A stretch of 64,000 nucleotides of DNA. Source: an uncultured Pseudomonadota bacterium (GTDB lineage: Bacteria > Myxococcota_A > UBA796 > SXON01). The stretch spans positions 124,001-188,000 of the forward strand of contig CAIQVJ010000108.1 of NCBI GenBank assembly GCA_903875225.1, read 5' to 3'. The position numbers and the translations under genes were made by a program. Each line of letters opens with the position of its first letter. Position 1 is the stretch's first letter. The notes under the pieces were generated by a model. It ran no database searches. It had not been told where the DNA came from and saw only the letters and a list, made by a program, of their open reading frames with translations. This document shows, piece after piece, positions 34,906 to 44,312 of this stretch.

Positions 34906-35727
34906 ATGGATCATGTCATCGTGCTCGTGGATGGAGAACGGAACGGCGGCCGGGGGCATAGCGTGCCAGGCTCCCGGGGCCGCGCAGACCTGCTCCGGCA
35001 CACGCTCATGCGCGCCGACCGGATCGTAGACCCGGAGCGCATCGTCGTGGTCACCACCGCCGAGCAGCGCGCGGAGACGGACCGGTGCCTCGCCGACTGG
35101 CCCCGCGTGGGACGCATCGAGCAGCCGCGGGATCGGGGCACCGTCCCGGCGCTCCTGCTGCCCATCCTGTCCATCCTCGAGCACGATCCGCACGCACGCA
35201 TCGTCGTCCTACCGGCGGAGGACGACGTGGCCGACGACGATGGCTTCGTTCGCTGCATCACCGCCGCGATGGCCGACCTGCGCCACTACCCCTTCGAGCT
35301 CCTCCTGCTCGGGGCGAAGCTCACGTGGCCCGAGGCCGGGCAGAGGTGGATCCTTCCGAAAACAGCGCGGGGGTGGCCACGCATCGCCGCGTTCCGTGAG
35401 TCGCCTCCGCTCGCCGAGGTGCCCGGGCTGATCCAGGAGGGCGCCCTCGCGAACACGCTCGTGATGGTGGGGGACGCGTGGAGCTTCGCCGCGCTCGTCC
35501 TGCAGGAGGTACCGGTCTGGTTCCACGCCCTGCGAAGCGCGCTGCACGACCCGGAGCTGCTCGCCCGCACGTACAACCTCCTCCCGACCGTCAACTTCTC
35601 GGAGCGCGTGTTGGACGCCGCCCGTTCTGACGTGCGGCTCGTCCCCATGCCCCCGGTGGGCTGGAGTCACACCCCAGGCCGAACGCAGGGGCCGCGCTCG
35701 AGCGCGCCCCGTCACAGCCTGCCGTAG
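34906..35727 (+). CDS. Degenerate mannose-1-phosphate guanylyltransferase-like protein (copy 2)
   Basis: 273 residues, with an ideal AGGAGG before the ATG. ERIVVVTTAEQ, EQPRDRGTVPALLLPILSIL and VVLPAEDDVADDDGF are the family core, clearer than in copy 1; ILPK and EGALANTLVMVG correspond to the later GWI and NT regions. The GGxGTRL loop is replaced by DGERNGGRGH. It is probably cotranscribed with copy 1. Whether it is active is unknown. Confidence 0.68.
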   Translation: MDHVIVLVDGERNGGRGHSVPGSRGRADLLRHTLMRADRIVDPERIVVVTTAEQRAETDRCLADWPRVGRIEQPRDRGTVPALLLPILSILEHDPHARIVVLPAEDDVADDDGFVRCITAAMADLRHYPFELLLLGAKLTWPEAGQRWILPKTARGWPRIAAFRESPPLAEVPGLIQEGALANTLVMVGDAWSFAALVLQEVPVWFHALRSALHDPELLARTYNLLPTVNFSERVLDAARSDVRLVPMPPVGWSHTPGRTQGPRSSAPRHSLP

Positions 35728-35746
35728 GGCCCACGGCTACCTCACC

Positions 35747-37756
35747 TCACGGACAGGCGGCATCCAGGTACGGGTCCTGGTTGTTGGTCTCGTCGCACTC
35801 CGAGAGCGACCCCACCCCCGTGCCGTCGTCGTCGACGCTGGCCAGGAAGCCGAGCTCCCCGACGTCTCCAGGCGTGAGGTCGAACTCGATGCCGTCGAGC
35901 TGCGTCCCGGCGACGATCGCGGGAAGCCTACGCGTCGCGATGAGGCGGGGGCCCGCGTTGTCGTTCGCGTAGAGGGACAGGGTGTAGCCGGCGTCCACGT
36001 CGGAGGCTCCGACGTTTCCGACCTGCACCGAGAGCGCGATGGGCCCGTAGATGCAGTCCGAAACGCACACGTCGGTGATGTTCGCGACGAGATCCGGGGT
36101 CGCCGGATCGTCCGCCGCCACGCGCGCCCGGTACACGTTGTACTTGGTCCAGTAGGGGTCGGGGGAGGCCGGCACCGACCCATCCGGATCGATGTTGGTG
36201 ATGGCAAAGTCATGCACGGCCCAGGTGCTGCCCGCCGCTGGCCATCCCGTGCCGTTGTTCTCGAACGCCGTCACCACGCCCCACGAACCGGACCAGTAGT
36301 TCGACGTGATGAGGATCTCGGCGTGCCCGTCATGATCGACGTCCGCCACGGTCGGGTACTCGAACAAGGTGCCGGAACGGTGGTTCGGGTTGGAGTACAG
36401 CGTGGCGCCGGTGGCACCGTCGAAGATCTTGAACGTGGTCTGATCTGCGAAGAGGATCTCGAGGGCGCCGTCGTTGTTCACGTCGTAACCGGAACAACCG
36501 GCGAGCCCCGAGGTGTCGTTCATCGGGACGGACCAGTCGGGCGTGCCGTCGAGCTCGTACATCACGAAGGTCTGGTAGGCGCCCCAGGCAACCTCGGCCT
36601 GTCCGTCGCCGTCGAAGTCCCCCACGCAGGGCGGGCCGGGCTGGGCGGAGGTGCCGTAGGTGCGCTGGAAGATCTGCGTGCCATCCGGCTCGTAGAGTGA
36701 CCACTTGGCCCCGACCCAGCCGATCTCCGCGGCATCGTCGGAGTCTGCCTGCACGATCACCGGCCAGAAGCCGTAGGTCCCGACCTGCCCGCTGTTCCAG
36801 AGCAGCGTGCCGTCGGAGTTGTAGGCCTTGCCGCCGATGAACATCTCCTGGTCGCCGTCGTTGTCCACGTCGGCGATCGCGGCCATGCGGTAGGGGTTGC
36901 TGGCCGGGGAGTTGAGGCTGAACAGCACCGCGCCCGAAGGACCGTCGAGGATCAGATCGTCGGCGATCACCTCGGGAACACCGTCTTCGTCGAGGTCGGC
37001 GACGCTGATCTGCGCGTAGCCCGACTCGGTCGGCGAGCGGGCCGCCGTCCAGAGGAGCCTGCCCGTGCCCGAGAGGGCGATCGGCCGGCCGGAGGCGTTG
37101 TAGGTGAGCACGTCCGGGAGCCCGTCGTTGTCGATGTCCGCCGTGATGATGCCGGCGCCGATGGCCGTTCCCGCGTACGTCCACTCCTCGGCGCCGGTCG
37201 CCCCGTCGAGCACCAACACCACGCCCTGCGTGCCGTGCGTGTTCACGATCACCTCGGGGGTGTCGTCCTCGTCCACCACACCGTCGCCGTTGTCGTCGTT
37301 GAGGTTGCCGATGATCGGCTGGACGTAGGAGTTGGTGTTCGCAGGGTAGGCGGAGGGCGACCGGACCTGCCACTTGATCTTCACGTTCCAGGGGTCGGGC
37401 ACGGTGGCGCCGCCCCCGCCCGAGGTACCCTGGCATTCCTCCGTGATCGCCACGGCACCCGCGGCACCTGCGTGCAGGGCCGGGCAGGATCCGTCGAGAC
37501 AATCGACCCGCCCATTGCCGTCGGCGTCGGGGAACCCCTCGTCCACGAGCCCGTCGCCGTCGTCATCCACGCCGTTGCACTCCTCGTCTGTGGTCGGAGT
37601 GTCGCCTGTGTCGATCGGCGGGCCGCCAGAGTCGCCGGAGTCGAACACCCCGTGGTTGTCGTCCTTCCCGTGGAGATTGTTGTCGATCGAGCAGCCCGCC
37701 AGGGCGAGGGTGAAGAGGGCAGACGACGACAACACGAGGGCCGAGCGTGATTTCAT
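35747..37756 (-). CDS. FG-GAP/VCBS-repeat lipoprotein with CARDB domain
   Basis: 669 residues. Signal peptide with lipobox LAGC (Cys near 22), then a Cys/Asp-rich segment of the EECNGVDDDGDGLVDEG kind common in myxobacterial surface proteins. Several FG-GAP-type repeats follow (for example DIDNDGLPDVLTYN, DLDEDGVPEVIADD and DVDHDGHAEILIT) that should form a calcium-binding beta-propeller. The C-terminal ~120 residues look like a CARDB adhesion domain. It is likely an outer-surface lipoprotein of unknown ligand, convergent with the gene before it. Confidence 0.85.
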   Translation of the reverse strand: MKSRSALVLSSSALFTLALAGCSIDNNLHGKDDNHGVFDSGDSGGPPIDTGDTPTTDEECNGVDDDGDGLVDEGFPDADGNGRVDCLDGSCPALHAGAAGAVAITEECQGTSGGGGATVPDPWNVKIKWQVRSPSAYPANTNSYVQPIIGNLNDDNGDGVVDEDDTPEVIVNTHGTQGVVLVLDGATGAEEWTYAGTAIGAGIITADIDNDGLPDVLTYNASGRPIALSGTGRLLWTAARSPTESGYAQISVADLDEDGVPEVIADDLILDGPSGAVLFSLNSPASNPYRMAAIADVDNDGDQEMFIGGKAYNSDGTLLWNSGQVGTYGFWPVIVQADSDDAAEIGWVGAKWSLYEPDGTQIFQRTYGTSAQPGPPCVGDFDGDGQAEVAWGAYQTFVMYELDGTPDWSVPMNDTSGLAGCSGYDVNNDGALEILFADQTTFKIFDGATGATLYSNPNHRSGTLFEYPTVADVDHDGHAEILITSNYWSGSWGVVTAFENNGTGWPAAGSTWAVHDFAITNIDPDGSVPASPDPYWTKYNVYRARVAADDPATPDLVANITDVCVSDCIYGPIALSVQVGNVGASDVDAGYTLSLYANDNAGPRLIATRRLPAIVAGTQLDGIEFDLTPGDVGELGFLASVDDDGTGVGSLSECDETNNQDPYLDAACP

Positions 37757-37835
37757 GCAAGTTCCGGATGAACGCAGAGTGTACCACAGGTGAGCCCGTG
37801 CCGGGACGGGCTTCGGGCCGGGTTATGCTCGTGGG

Positions 37836-38711
37836 ATGGCTCAATCTGCTGACATCCCCCCGGAGCTCCTGCAGCGCGTCGTCGCGCGTGTGCGCGAGGA
37901 ACTGGCACGCGCCGAGACCACCGCGCAGCTGCAAGCAGTGCCCCCGCTGCCCGAAGTGCGTGGCACCTGGCAGGACGAGAGCGCACTGAAAGCGTCTCAC
38001 GGCGCCGATCGCATCGGGACGGACGGCTCCGTGGGAGCGCTGGCATCCGGGGGCATCGCTCGGCTGATCGATCACACGCTGCTCAAGCCCGACGCCACCC
38101 GTGCAGAGCTCGTGAAGCTCTGTGAGGAGGCGCGCACCCATCGCTTTGCGAGCGTCTGCATCAACACGACGTGGGTCACGCTCGCGGTCGAGCTTCTCAA
38201 GGGCTCCGGCGTGATGACCATCTGCGTGGTGGGCTTCCCGCTGGGCGCCGCCACCTCGCGCGCCAAGGCCGCAGAGACCCGGGAGGCCATCCAGAACGGG
38301 GCCGCCGAGATCGACATGGTCATCAACCTGGGGCTCCTCAAGGGCGGGGACCACGACGCGGTGTACGACGACATCCACGCGGTGGTCGAGGCCGCGCAGG
38401 GTCGCCCGGTGAAGGTCATCCTCGAGACGCACCTGCTCACCCGCGAACAGAAGATTGCTGCCTGCGCACTGTCGAAGGCGGCCGGCGCCGCGTTCGTGAA
38501 GACGAGCACCGGCTTCTCGGGCGGCGGGGCGACGGCCGAGGACATCGCGCTGATGCGCGCAGTCGTGGGGCCCGACATGGGCGTGAAGGCCTCCGGCGGG
38601 GTGCGCACGGCGGACGACGCGCGGAAGATGGTCGCCGCGGGCGCGAACCGCCTCGGCGCCTCGGCGTCGGTCGCGATCGTCACGGGCGGAAAGGCCACAG
38701 GCAGCTACTGA
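37836..38711 (+). CDS. deoC: Deoxyribose-phosphate aldolase
   Basis: 291 residues. The DeoC core runs from about residue 72 ([20 protein letters not shown]) to the C-terminus, with the Schiff-base Lys in [14 protein letters not shown] and a second conserved Lys in GVKASGGVR. It splits 2-deoxyribose-5-phosphate into glyceraldehyde-3-phosphate and acetaldehyde. An N-terminal extension of about 70 residues precedes the core. Its stop overlaps the deoB start by one base; deoC, deoB and deoA form one nucleoside-catabolism operon. Confidence 0.95.
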   Translation: MAQSADIPPELLQRVVARVREELARAETTAQLQAVPPLPEVRGTWQDESALKASHGADRIGTDGSVGALASGGIARLIDHTLLKPDATRAELVKLCEEARTHRFASVCINTTWVTLAVELLKGSGVMTICVVGFPLGAATSRAKAAETREAIQNGAAEIDMVINLGLLKGGDHDAVYDDIHAVVEAAQGRPVKVILETHLLTREQKIAACALSKAAGAAFVKTSTGFSGGGATAEDIALMRAVVGPDMGVKASGGVRTADDARKMVAAGANRLGASASVAIVTGGKATGSY

Positions 38712-39862
38712 TGGCCCGACGCGTAACGCTGGTCGTGCTCGACTCGCTCGGCATGGGCGAGATGCCCGACGCCGCCGAGTGGGGCGATGCAGGCTCGGAC
38801 ACGCTCGGGCACGTCGCCATGCACACGCCGCTCGTCATCCCCAACCTCCAGGCGCTGGGCCTCGCGAACATCCGGCCCGTGCCCGGGGTCGCTCCGGTCC
38901 CGAGCCCGACCGCGCGCTACGGAAAGATGGCGATCGCCGGGAACGGCAAGGACACCATCGCGGGCCACTGGGAGATCGCGGGCGTCCGCGTGGACCACCG
39001 GTTCACCGAGTTCCCGGACGGGTTCCCGACCGAACTCCTGCAGGCGTGGTCCCGGAAGATCGGCCCCGGGGAGGGCCCGGGCTGGCTCGGAAACTACGCA
39101 GGCTCTGGCACCGTCATCCTGGACGAGCTCGCAGCCGAGCACGTCCGGACCGGAAAACCCATCGTCTACACGAGCTCCGACAGCGTGTTCCAGGTGGCCG
39201 CCCACGAAGCGGTCATCCCGCCCGCGGAGTTGAACCGGATCTGTGAGCTGGCGTTCGAGCTCGTCGCTCCCCTGGGCGTTGCGCGCGTGATCGCGCGGCC
39301 GTTCCTCGGCGATGCCGCCTCGGGCTGGACCCGCACCGGCAATCGTCGTGACTTTGCCCAGTTGCCGCCCCGGGCCACCTTCGTGGACGAGGTGCTCGCC
39401 GCAGGCCTGCCCACCTCGTCGATCGGCAAGGTCAAGGACATCTTCGGCGGCCGGGGATTCAGCATCGCCGTGAAGGCGAGCGGAAACGCCGCGATCACCG
39501 AAGCGCTGCTCCACCAGCTGGACGTGCAGGAGTCCGGCCTGATCTTCGCGAACCTCGTCGACTTCGACATGCTCTACGGCCATCGCCGCGACCCCGGCGG
39601 GTACGCCCGGGCCCTGATGGCGTTCGACGAGCGCGTGCCTGAGCTGCTCGCCCGGCTGGGCCCGGACGACCTCCTGCTGCTCACGGCCGACCATGGGAAC
39701 GACCCCACGCATCGTGGCTCCGACCATACCCGCGAGTACGTCCCGCTGCTCGCCTACGTCCCTGGTGTCGCCGGCGGCGACCTCGGCACCCTGCCAACCC
39801 TGGCGAAATGCGCCGAGATCGGCCGGCGATGGCTCGGCATCTCCAATGGAAGAACCTCGTGA
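38711..39862 (+). CDS. deoB: Phosphopentomutase
   Basis: 383-residue alkaline-phosphatase-superfamily enzyme that interconverts (deoxy)ribose 1- and 5-phosphate. Metal and catalytic motifs are [15 protein letters not shown] at the N-terminus, [13 protein letters not shown] and [20 protein letters not shown] near the C-terminus. The ATG at 38711 overlaps the deoC stop; the frame is open further upstream inside deoC but the family begins here. It supplies deoxyribose-5-phosphate to DeoC. Confidence 0.95.
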   Translation: MARRVTLVVLDSLGMGEMPDAAEWGDAGSDTLGHVAMHTPLVIPNLQALGLANIRPVPGVAPVPSPTARYGKMAIAGNGKDTIAGHWEIAGVRVDHRFTEFPDGFPTELLQAWSRKIGPGEGPGWLGNYAGSGTVILDELAAEHVRTGKPIVYTSSDSVFQVAAHEAVIPPAELNRICELAFELVAPLGVARVIARPFLGDAASGWTRTGNRRDFAQLPPRATFVDEVLAAGLPTSSIGKVKDIFGGRGFSIAVKASGNAAITEALLHQLDVQESGLIFANLVDFDMLYGHRRDPGGYARALMAFDERVPELLARLGPDDLLLLTADHGNDPTHRGSDHTREYVPLLAYVPGVAGGDLGTLPTLAKCAEIGRRWLGISNGRTS

Positions 39863-41106
39863 TTGACCAGATCCTCCGCACCAAGCGCGACGGCCATGCT
39901 CTCTCCACCTCGCAGATCGACTCCTTCGTCGCCGGAGTCGTGAGCGGCTCCGTGAGCCGCCCGCAGGCGGCTTCGCTGCTCGCCTGCATCTTCATCCGGG
40001 GCATGAACGACGCCGAGTCGATCGCGCTCACCCGCGCGATGACCGACTCCGGCCCGAAGCTCTCCTGGCCGGGGATCGACGGCCCCTTCGTCGACAAGCA
40101 CTCCACCGGGGGCGTGGGTGACAAGGTCTCCCTGGTGCTCGCGCCGCTCTGGGCGGAGCTCGGCATCCGCGTGCCGATGATCTCCGGCCGCGGGCTGGGA
40201 CACACGGGTGGAACGCTCGACAAGCTCGAGGCCATCCCCGGGTACCGGTGCGACCTGGACGACGAGGCGCTGCACCGCGTCCTGCGCGAGGTGGGGTGCT
40301 TCATCTCAGGGCAGACCGCCGCCCTGGCTCCGGCCGACCGCATCCTCTACGCGCTCCGGAACGAGACGCAGACCGTGGAGTGCATCCCGCTGATCGTCGC
40401 CTCGATCCTGTCGAAGAAGCTCGCAGAGGGGCTCGATCGCCTGGTGCTGGACGTGAAGGTCGGGACAGGCGCGTTCATGAAGACGGTCGGGGACGCGCGA
40501 ACGCTCGCCGAGGCCATGGTGCGCGTGGGGAACGGGTCGGGCGTGTCCACCCGGGCCCTGCTCACCGACATGAGCCAGCCGACGGGGGAAGCCTGCGGCA
40601 ACGCCATCGAGGTCATGGAGGCGGTCGACTGCCTGCAGGGCCGGGGCCCCGCGGACCTGCGCGCCCTCACCCTTGCGCTGTGTGACCACCCCGACGCCGA
40701 GCGGGTGCTCGACAGCGGGGCCGCATTCGAGCGGTTCGCACGGATGGCACGGGCCCAGGGTGGCGACCTCACCCGCCTGACGGCAGAGACGAAACGCTGG
40801 GAGCTACGGGCCGAGAGCGACGGATTCGTGACACGTTGTGACGCCTGGAACATCGGCCGCGCCGCATTCGTAGCCGGTGCCGGGCGACTGCGCGCGGAGG
40901 ACCCGGTGGACCCTGCAGTCGGCGTGATGGTGCACCACAAGGTCGGCGATCACGTGTCCCGCGGCGAACCGCTCGCGACGCTCTGGCACAGGGACCGGGC
41001 CGTGGACGAGGCCCGTCGGGAGCTTCTTCTCGCGTTCGCGGTCTCGGAGGTCGCACCCGCACGGGTGCCGCTCCTCATCGGCACCGTCGAGCCGACGGCG
41101 GGATAA
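39859..41106 (+). CDS. deoA: Thymidine/pyrimidine-nucleoside phosphorylase
   Basis: 415 residues. The start is a GTG at 39859 overlapping the deoB stop (GTGA) behind GGAAGA. The signature [20 protein letters not shown] and the segment [20 protein letters not shown] are diagnostic of the family, with the phosphate-binding and hinge regions intact and the C-terminal PYNP domain present. It cleaves pyrimidine (deoxy)nucleosides to base plus sugar-1-phosphate, the first step of the pathway. Confidence 0.93.
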   Translation: MIDQILRTKRDGHALSTSQIDSFVAGVVSGSVSRPQAASLLACIFIRGMNDAESIALTRAMTDSGPKLSWPGIDGPFVDKHSTGGVGDKVSLVLAPLWAELGIRVPMISGRGLGHTGGTLDKLEAIPGYRCDLDDEALHRVLREVGCFISGQTAALAPADRILYALRNETQTVECIPLIVASILSKKLAEGLDRLVLDVKVGTGAFMKTVGDARTLAEAMVRVGNGSGVSTRALLTDMSQPTGEACGNAIEVMEAVDCLQGRGPADLRALTLALCDHPDAERVLDSGAAFERFARMARAQGGDLTRLTAETKRWELRAESDGFVTRCDAWNIGRAAFVAGAGRLRAEDPVDPAVGVMVHHKVGDHVSRGEPLATLWHRDRAVDEARRELLLAFAVSEVAPARVPLLIGTVEPTAG

Positions 41107-41116
41107 GCCCGGGGCG

Positions 41117-42826
41117 ATGTCGCCTCAACGCACGCGTGCCCCCCTTTGTCTCCTGCCCCTCGTTGTGCTTGCTCCAAGCGGCATCTTCGCCGGGCCGGCC
41201 TTCGCTGACGACGGCGCGCTGGGCGGCGCACTCAGCCTGCCGGAGTTCATCCCCGTCAAGGTGCCTCCCCCCGAGCCCGATGCTCCCGCGGCGGCGCGCA
41301 CAGGCGGTCCCGGGTACGTCCCGCCAGCCGTCCACGTCACGACCGACCCGCTGATGCCGCAGAAGTACCGGTCGGTCGCGGCGGGCAAGTACGAGTGCTC
41401 CGTGAAGATCGAGCTGGACGCGAAGGGAAAAGTCACGGACGTGCTGCCCGTCACATGTGACCAGGAGTCGCTCTGGGCCCTCTCGGCCGCGATCCTCGCA
41501 TGGGAGTTCGAGCCGGCGCTCCAGGATGGCCGCCCGATCGCCTCGGAGCTGCCCTACACCACCGAGTTCGAGGTCAAGACGCTGCTGCCCCGCAAGCACG
41601 TCGTCGGCTTCGTGGGCGTGGTCGCCTCCGCCGGTGGAGAGGGAATCGCAAGCTTCGACGGACGTATTCACCTTGGCGAGATGGTGAGCTTCTCCGGCGG
41701 GGTGGGGTTCGATCAGAACCTCCGGGACGGCGGCAGCTACCAGTCCACCGATCCGACGTTCCACGGGGACGTCGCGTTCAGCTCGCCCCGCCAGTACTTC
41801 GAGCACCGCGGCATCTTCGGCGGTGCGATCGGCTTCTACGGCGACACCTCCGGCCAGAGCGGGCTCTACGGGGGCTTTCGCGGTGAGCTCATGACGCCCA
41901 CCCCGGGCCTCTCCATCGGCGGCGACATCGGCATCGCCACCGTGTTCTCCGATCCCGACACGAACACCTCGCTCGGGCTCATCCCGCGGATCGGGCGGTC
42001 TCCGATCTACCCGTGGCTCCGGTTCTCACTCCTGTGGTACGCGCCGGTGCCGCGTGATCAGTTCGTGGTCGTCCCCCGTGCGGACGACCCCGTGGTCTAC
42101 GAGGCGATCGTCGTACCCGACCCCGTTCCGCCGGACGACGACGGAGCCCCCTTCCCCGGCGTGCCGGCAGTGCACTGGTCCAAGATCCCGGCTTCTGGTG
42201 GGAGCAATCCCACCGCCGGCGCGAGCTTCGCCGAGTACCCGCCGGGCCAGTACACCTGCAACGTGCGCGTGCTCGTCGCAGAGGACGGCACCCCGAAGCA
42301 GGTGCGGGCCGAACGCTGCCCGGCCGGCGGGAAGGCCGAGGCCGAGGCGACCGTCGGGCAGTGGAAGTGGCAACCGCGCCCGGGGCAGGGCGACGTCCAG
42401 GCGGTGTTTCCTGCCCCATTCTACGTCCAGCAGGAGGATGCCGAGCGCGTTCGCGTAAACCACGTGGTGCTCAAGAACGACGACGGCACCACCCGGGAGC
42501 TCCCGCCCGGGACGCACGAACCCGAGGTGTGGGTGCATCACCTGTACACCCCGGTGTTCCAGAACGGCGTGAAGCCCGTGGACAGCTGCAGTGTCGACGT
42601 GGATCTGGACACTCACGGCACCGTGCTCCGAACGAGCTGGAGGAGCGGGGAAGTGGACGTGAAGCCGCGGGTCCTCGAGGCCCTCTCCGCCTGGCAATTC
42701 TACGGCGTCGTGGTGACCGGGGATCTCGGGAACGTCCGCGTGAACCTGCCGATGTGTGACTACCCCGCGATCACCACCCAGTCCGAGCTCGACGCCGCTC
42801 CTCGACCCAAAGCCGGTGGCGGATGA
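41117..42826 (+). CDS. Secreted protein with several TonB-C-like domains
   Basis: 569 residues. A signal peptide ends near GPAFADD. Three segments resemble the TonB C-terminal domain: ~95-160 (YECSVKIELDAKGKVTDVLP), ~375-440 (YTCNVRVLVAEDGTPKQVRA) and ~490-560 (CSVDVDLDTHGTVLRT). The Gly/aromatic-rich middle (~185-325) looks like beta-strands. No membrane anchor other than the signal is seen, so it is probably periplasmic or outer-membrane. Function unknown. It overlaps the carbonic anhydrase by ATGA. Confidence 0.7.
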   Translation: MSPQRTRAPLCLLPLVVLAPSGIFAGPAFADDGALGGALSLPEFIPVKVPPPEPDAPAAARTGGPGYVPPAVHVTTDPLMPQKYRSVAAGKYECSVKIELDAKGKVTDVLPVTCDQESLWALSAAILAWEFEPALQDGRPIASELPYTTEFEVKTLLPRKHVVGFVGVVASAGGEGIASFDGRIHLGEMVSFSGGVGFDQNLRDGGSYQSTDPTFHGDVAFSSPRQYFEHRGIFGGAIGFYGDTSGQSGLYGGFRGELMTPTPGLSIGGDIGIATVFSDPDTNTSLGLIPRIGRSPIYPWLRFSLLWYAPVPRDQFVVVPRADDPVVYEAIVVPDPVPPDDDGAPFPGVPAVHWSKIPASGGSNPTAGASFAEYPPGQYTCNVRVLVAEDGTPKQVRAERCPAGGKAEAEATVGQWKWQPRPGQGDVQAVFPAPFYVQQEDAERVRVNHVVLKNDDGTTRELPPGTHEPEVWVHHLYTPVFQNGVKPVDSCSVDVDLDTHGTVLRTSWRSGEVDVKPRVLEALSAWQFYGVVVTGDLGNVRVNLPMCDYPAITTQSELDAAPRPKAGGG

Positions 42827-43482
42827 ACATCGACAAGCTGATCCGGGGCAACAAGAGTTTCCGCAAGGAGTATGTGGCAGGCGCCCGGGACTTCCTCGAA
42901 CGCCTCGCCAGCCAGGGCCAGTCCCCTGGGGCGCTGTTCATCGGCTGCTCCGACAGCCGCGTGGTGCCCGAGCTGCTCACGAGCAGCTCCCCTGGCGAGC
43001 TCTTCGTGGTGCGCAACGTCGCGAACATCGTGCCCCCGGCAGACGAGGTGCGGTCACTCGGCGACGACAGCGTGGGCGCGGCGATCGAATACGCGCTGGG
43101 CGTGCTCAACGTCGAGCACATCGTAGTGTGCGGGCACTACGGGTGCGGGGGCGTGCGGGCGCTCGTCGAGGCCCATGTACCCGCAGATTGCCCGAACCTC
43201 TCGGAGTGGCTGATGCACGCAGCTCCAGCGACCGTGCGCGCTGGCCGGCTGGGGCTCACCGGCGGCGAGGCCGTGGACCGGGCCGTGGAGGAGAACGTGG
43301 AGGAGCAGATGGCCAACCTCGCGACCTACCCCTCCGTGCACGACCGGCTCGAGCGCGGTGTCCTCCAGCTCCACGGGTGGGTGTACGACCTGCGCGCCGG
43401 GTACCTGTCCATCTGGGACCCGCACACCGAAACGTTCCGCCACATGGACGAGATCCGCGAACCGGGGGTACCATCTTCATGA
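42823..43482 (+). CDS. can: Beta-class carbonic anhydrase
   Basis: 219 residues. Zinc ligands and the Asp-Arg dyad are in CSDSRVVPELL, and His/Cys ligands in CGHYGCGGVRALV; FVVRNVANIVPP is also typical. It interconverts CO2 and bicarbonate in the cytoplasm. The ATG overlaps the preceding stop. Confidence 0.94.
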   Translation: MNIDKLIRGNKSFRKEYVAGARDFLERLASQGQSPGALFIGCSDSRVVPELLTSSSPGELFVVRNVANIVPPADEVRSLGDDSVGAAIEYALGVLNVEHIVVCGHYGCGGVRALVEAHVPADCPNLSEWLMHAAPATVRAGRLGLTGGEAVDRAVEENVEEQMANLATYPSVHDRLERGVLQLHGWVYDLRAGYLSIWDPHTETFRHMDEIREPGVPSS

Positions 43483-43521
43483 TGGCTCTCGCTCGCAACC
43501 GACCTCAGCTCCACACCGCAA

Positions 43522-43575
43522 ACCCGCCGCAGCGACGCGTCAGCGGCCTCGGGGGCGCCTCGCGACCCCCAGAGC
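43522..43575. repeat. 54-bp direct repeat, copy 1
   Basis: Identical to 43594-43647, with a 72-base period, in the gap after the carbonic anhydrase gene. Each unit contains two possible hairpins: one around the palindrome GACGCGTC flanked by GCCGC/GCGGC, and one GGGGG-N10-CCCCC. It resembles a REP-type intergenic element. In one frame it could encode PPQRRVSGLGGASRPPE. Confidence 0.85.
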
Positions 43576-43593
43576 ACGCCTGCAACCACGCGG

Positions 43594-43647
43594 ACCCGCC
43601 GCAGCGACGCGTCAGCGGCCTCGGGGGCGCCTCGCGACCCCCAGAGC
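43594..43647. repeat. 54-bp direct repeat, copy 2
   Basis: Exact second copy of 43522-43575. It ends four bases before the ATG of the next gene, so its hairpins would lie in that gene's leader if transcribed. Confidence 0.85.
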
Positions 43648-43651
43648 TAGA

Positions 43652-44311
43652 ATGAGCGAGCTCGCCCAGATCCATACCCGCGACGAGATCGACTTCGACC
43701 GCATCTGCGAGCTCACCCAGCTCGCCAGCGTCGATCTCGACAAGCGTGCCTGGCTCCGAGCGGGGGTGGCGAGCTGGCGGCCGTGCGAGGTCTGGGCGAA
43801 TGCTCCAGAGGCGGTGTGCTGGACTGCCAGCTTCGAGACTCCGGCTGGGCGGCTCTTCCGGCCGGCGGTGCTCGACGAGCTGCGCGGGCGTGTGCTCACC
43901 GGCTCCCCCCTGCCCCTCCACCCCGCCGAACAGGTCGCCCGGGGGCTCGGTGCAGGGCTCGTGGTGGTGTTCTCGGACGGCGGAAAGCTCGCGTACGCCG
44001 CGGTCTACCGTGAATACCGCCTCCGCTGGTCGCTCCTCCTGCACGATGGCGTCCGGATGGTGCGCTCGGACGGTACCGGGCTCACGGTCCAGGAGCCGCC
44101 GCGCCGGATCCCCGAAGGGGACCGCCTCGGGGTGCTGCTCGCTGGCCTCCGCCAATGGCTCCGCGAGCCGCTGGAGCTCACCAGCCAGGAGCTGCTGACC
44201 CTACCCGACACACTGGACGCGCTCGTCACCGAGCGGCGGGATCTGGTTCGGGACGGCCTTGTGATACATCCAGATGTATCACGTCGCGTTCGGCGAGCCG
44301 CTGGGCGCTGA
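43652..44311 (+). CDS. Hypothetical protein
   Basis: 219 residues, soluble, with no signal peptide or membrane segment. I do not recognise the family. A segment around GAGLVVVFSDGGKLAYAAVY followed by YRLRWSLLLHDGVRM looks like beta-strands. The ATG at 43652 directly follows the second 54-bp repeat; the frame is open upstream through the repeats, but those do not look coding. Its 3' end contains a perfect palindrome. Confidence 0.65.
   Translation: MSELAQIHTRDEIDFDRICELTQLASVDLDKRAWLRAGVASWRPCEVWANAPEAVCWTASFETPAGRLFRPAVLDELRGRVLTGSPLPLHPAEQVARGLGAGLVVVFSDGGKLAYAAVYREYRLRWSLLLHDGVRMVRSDGTGLTVQEPPRRIPEGDRLGVLLAGLRQWLREPLELTSQELLTLPDTLDALVTERRDLVRDGLVIHPDVSRRVRRAAGR
44261..44282. promoter_or_regulatory. 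Perfect 22-bp palindrome GTGATACATC-CA-GATGTATCAC
   Basis: Two 10-bp arms with a 2-base spacer, unusually AT-rich for this locus, located inside the last codons of the upstream gene and about 30 bases before the preferred start of the ankyrin gene. It fits a dimeric repressor operator or an mRNA hairpin. The protein that would bind it is unknown. Confidence 0.6.
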
Positions 44312-44312
44312 C

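Noticed and set aside
21304-35727. Prepilin peptidase TadV/CpaA
   Set aside because: Looked for, but no multi-helix aspartic peptidase was found in the window. It must be encoded elsewhere if the Flp pilins are processed.
43522-43647. CRISPR-like array
   Set aside because: Only two units, with an 18-base spacer and no cas genes. The repeat is better seen as a REP-like element.
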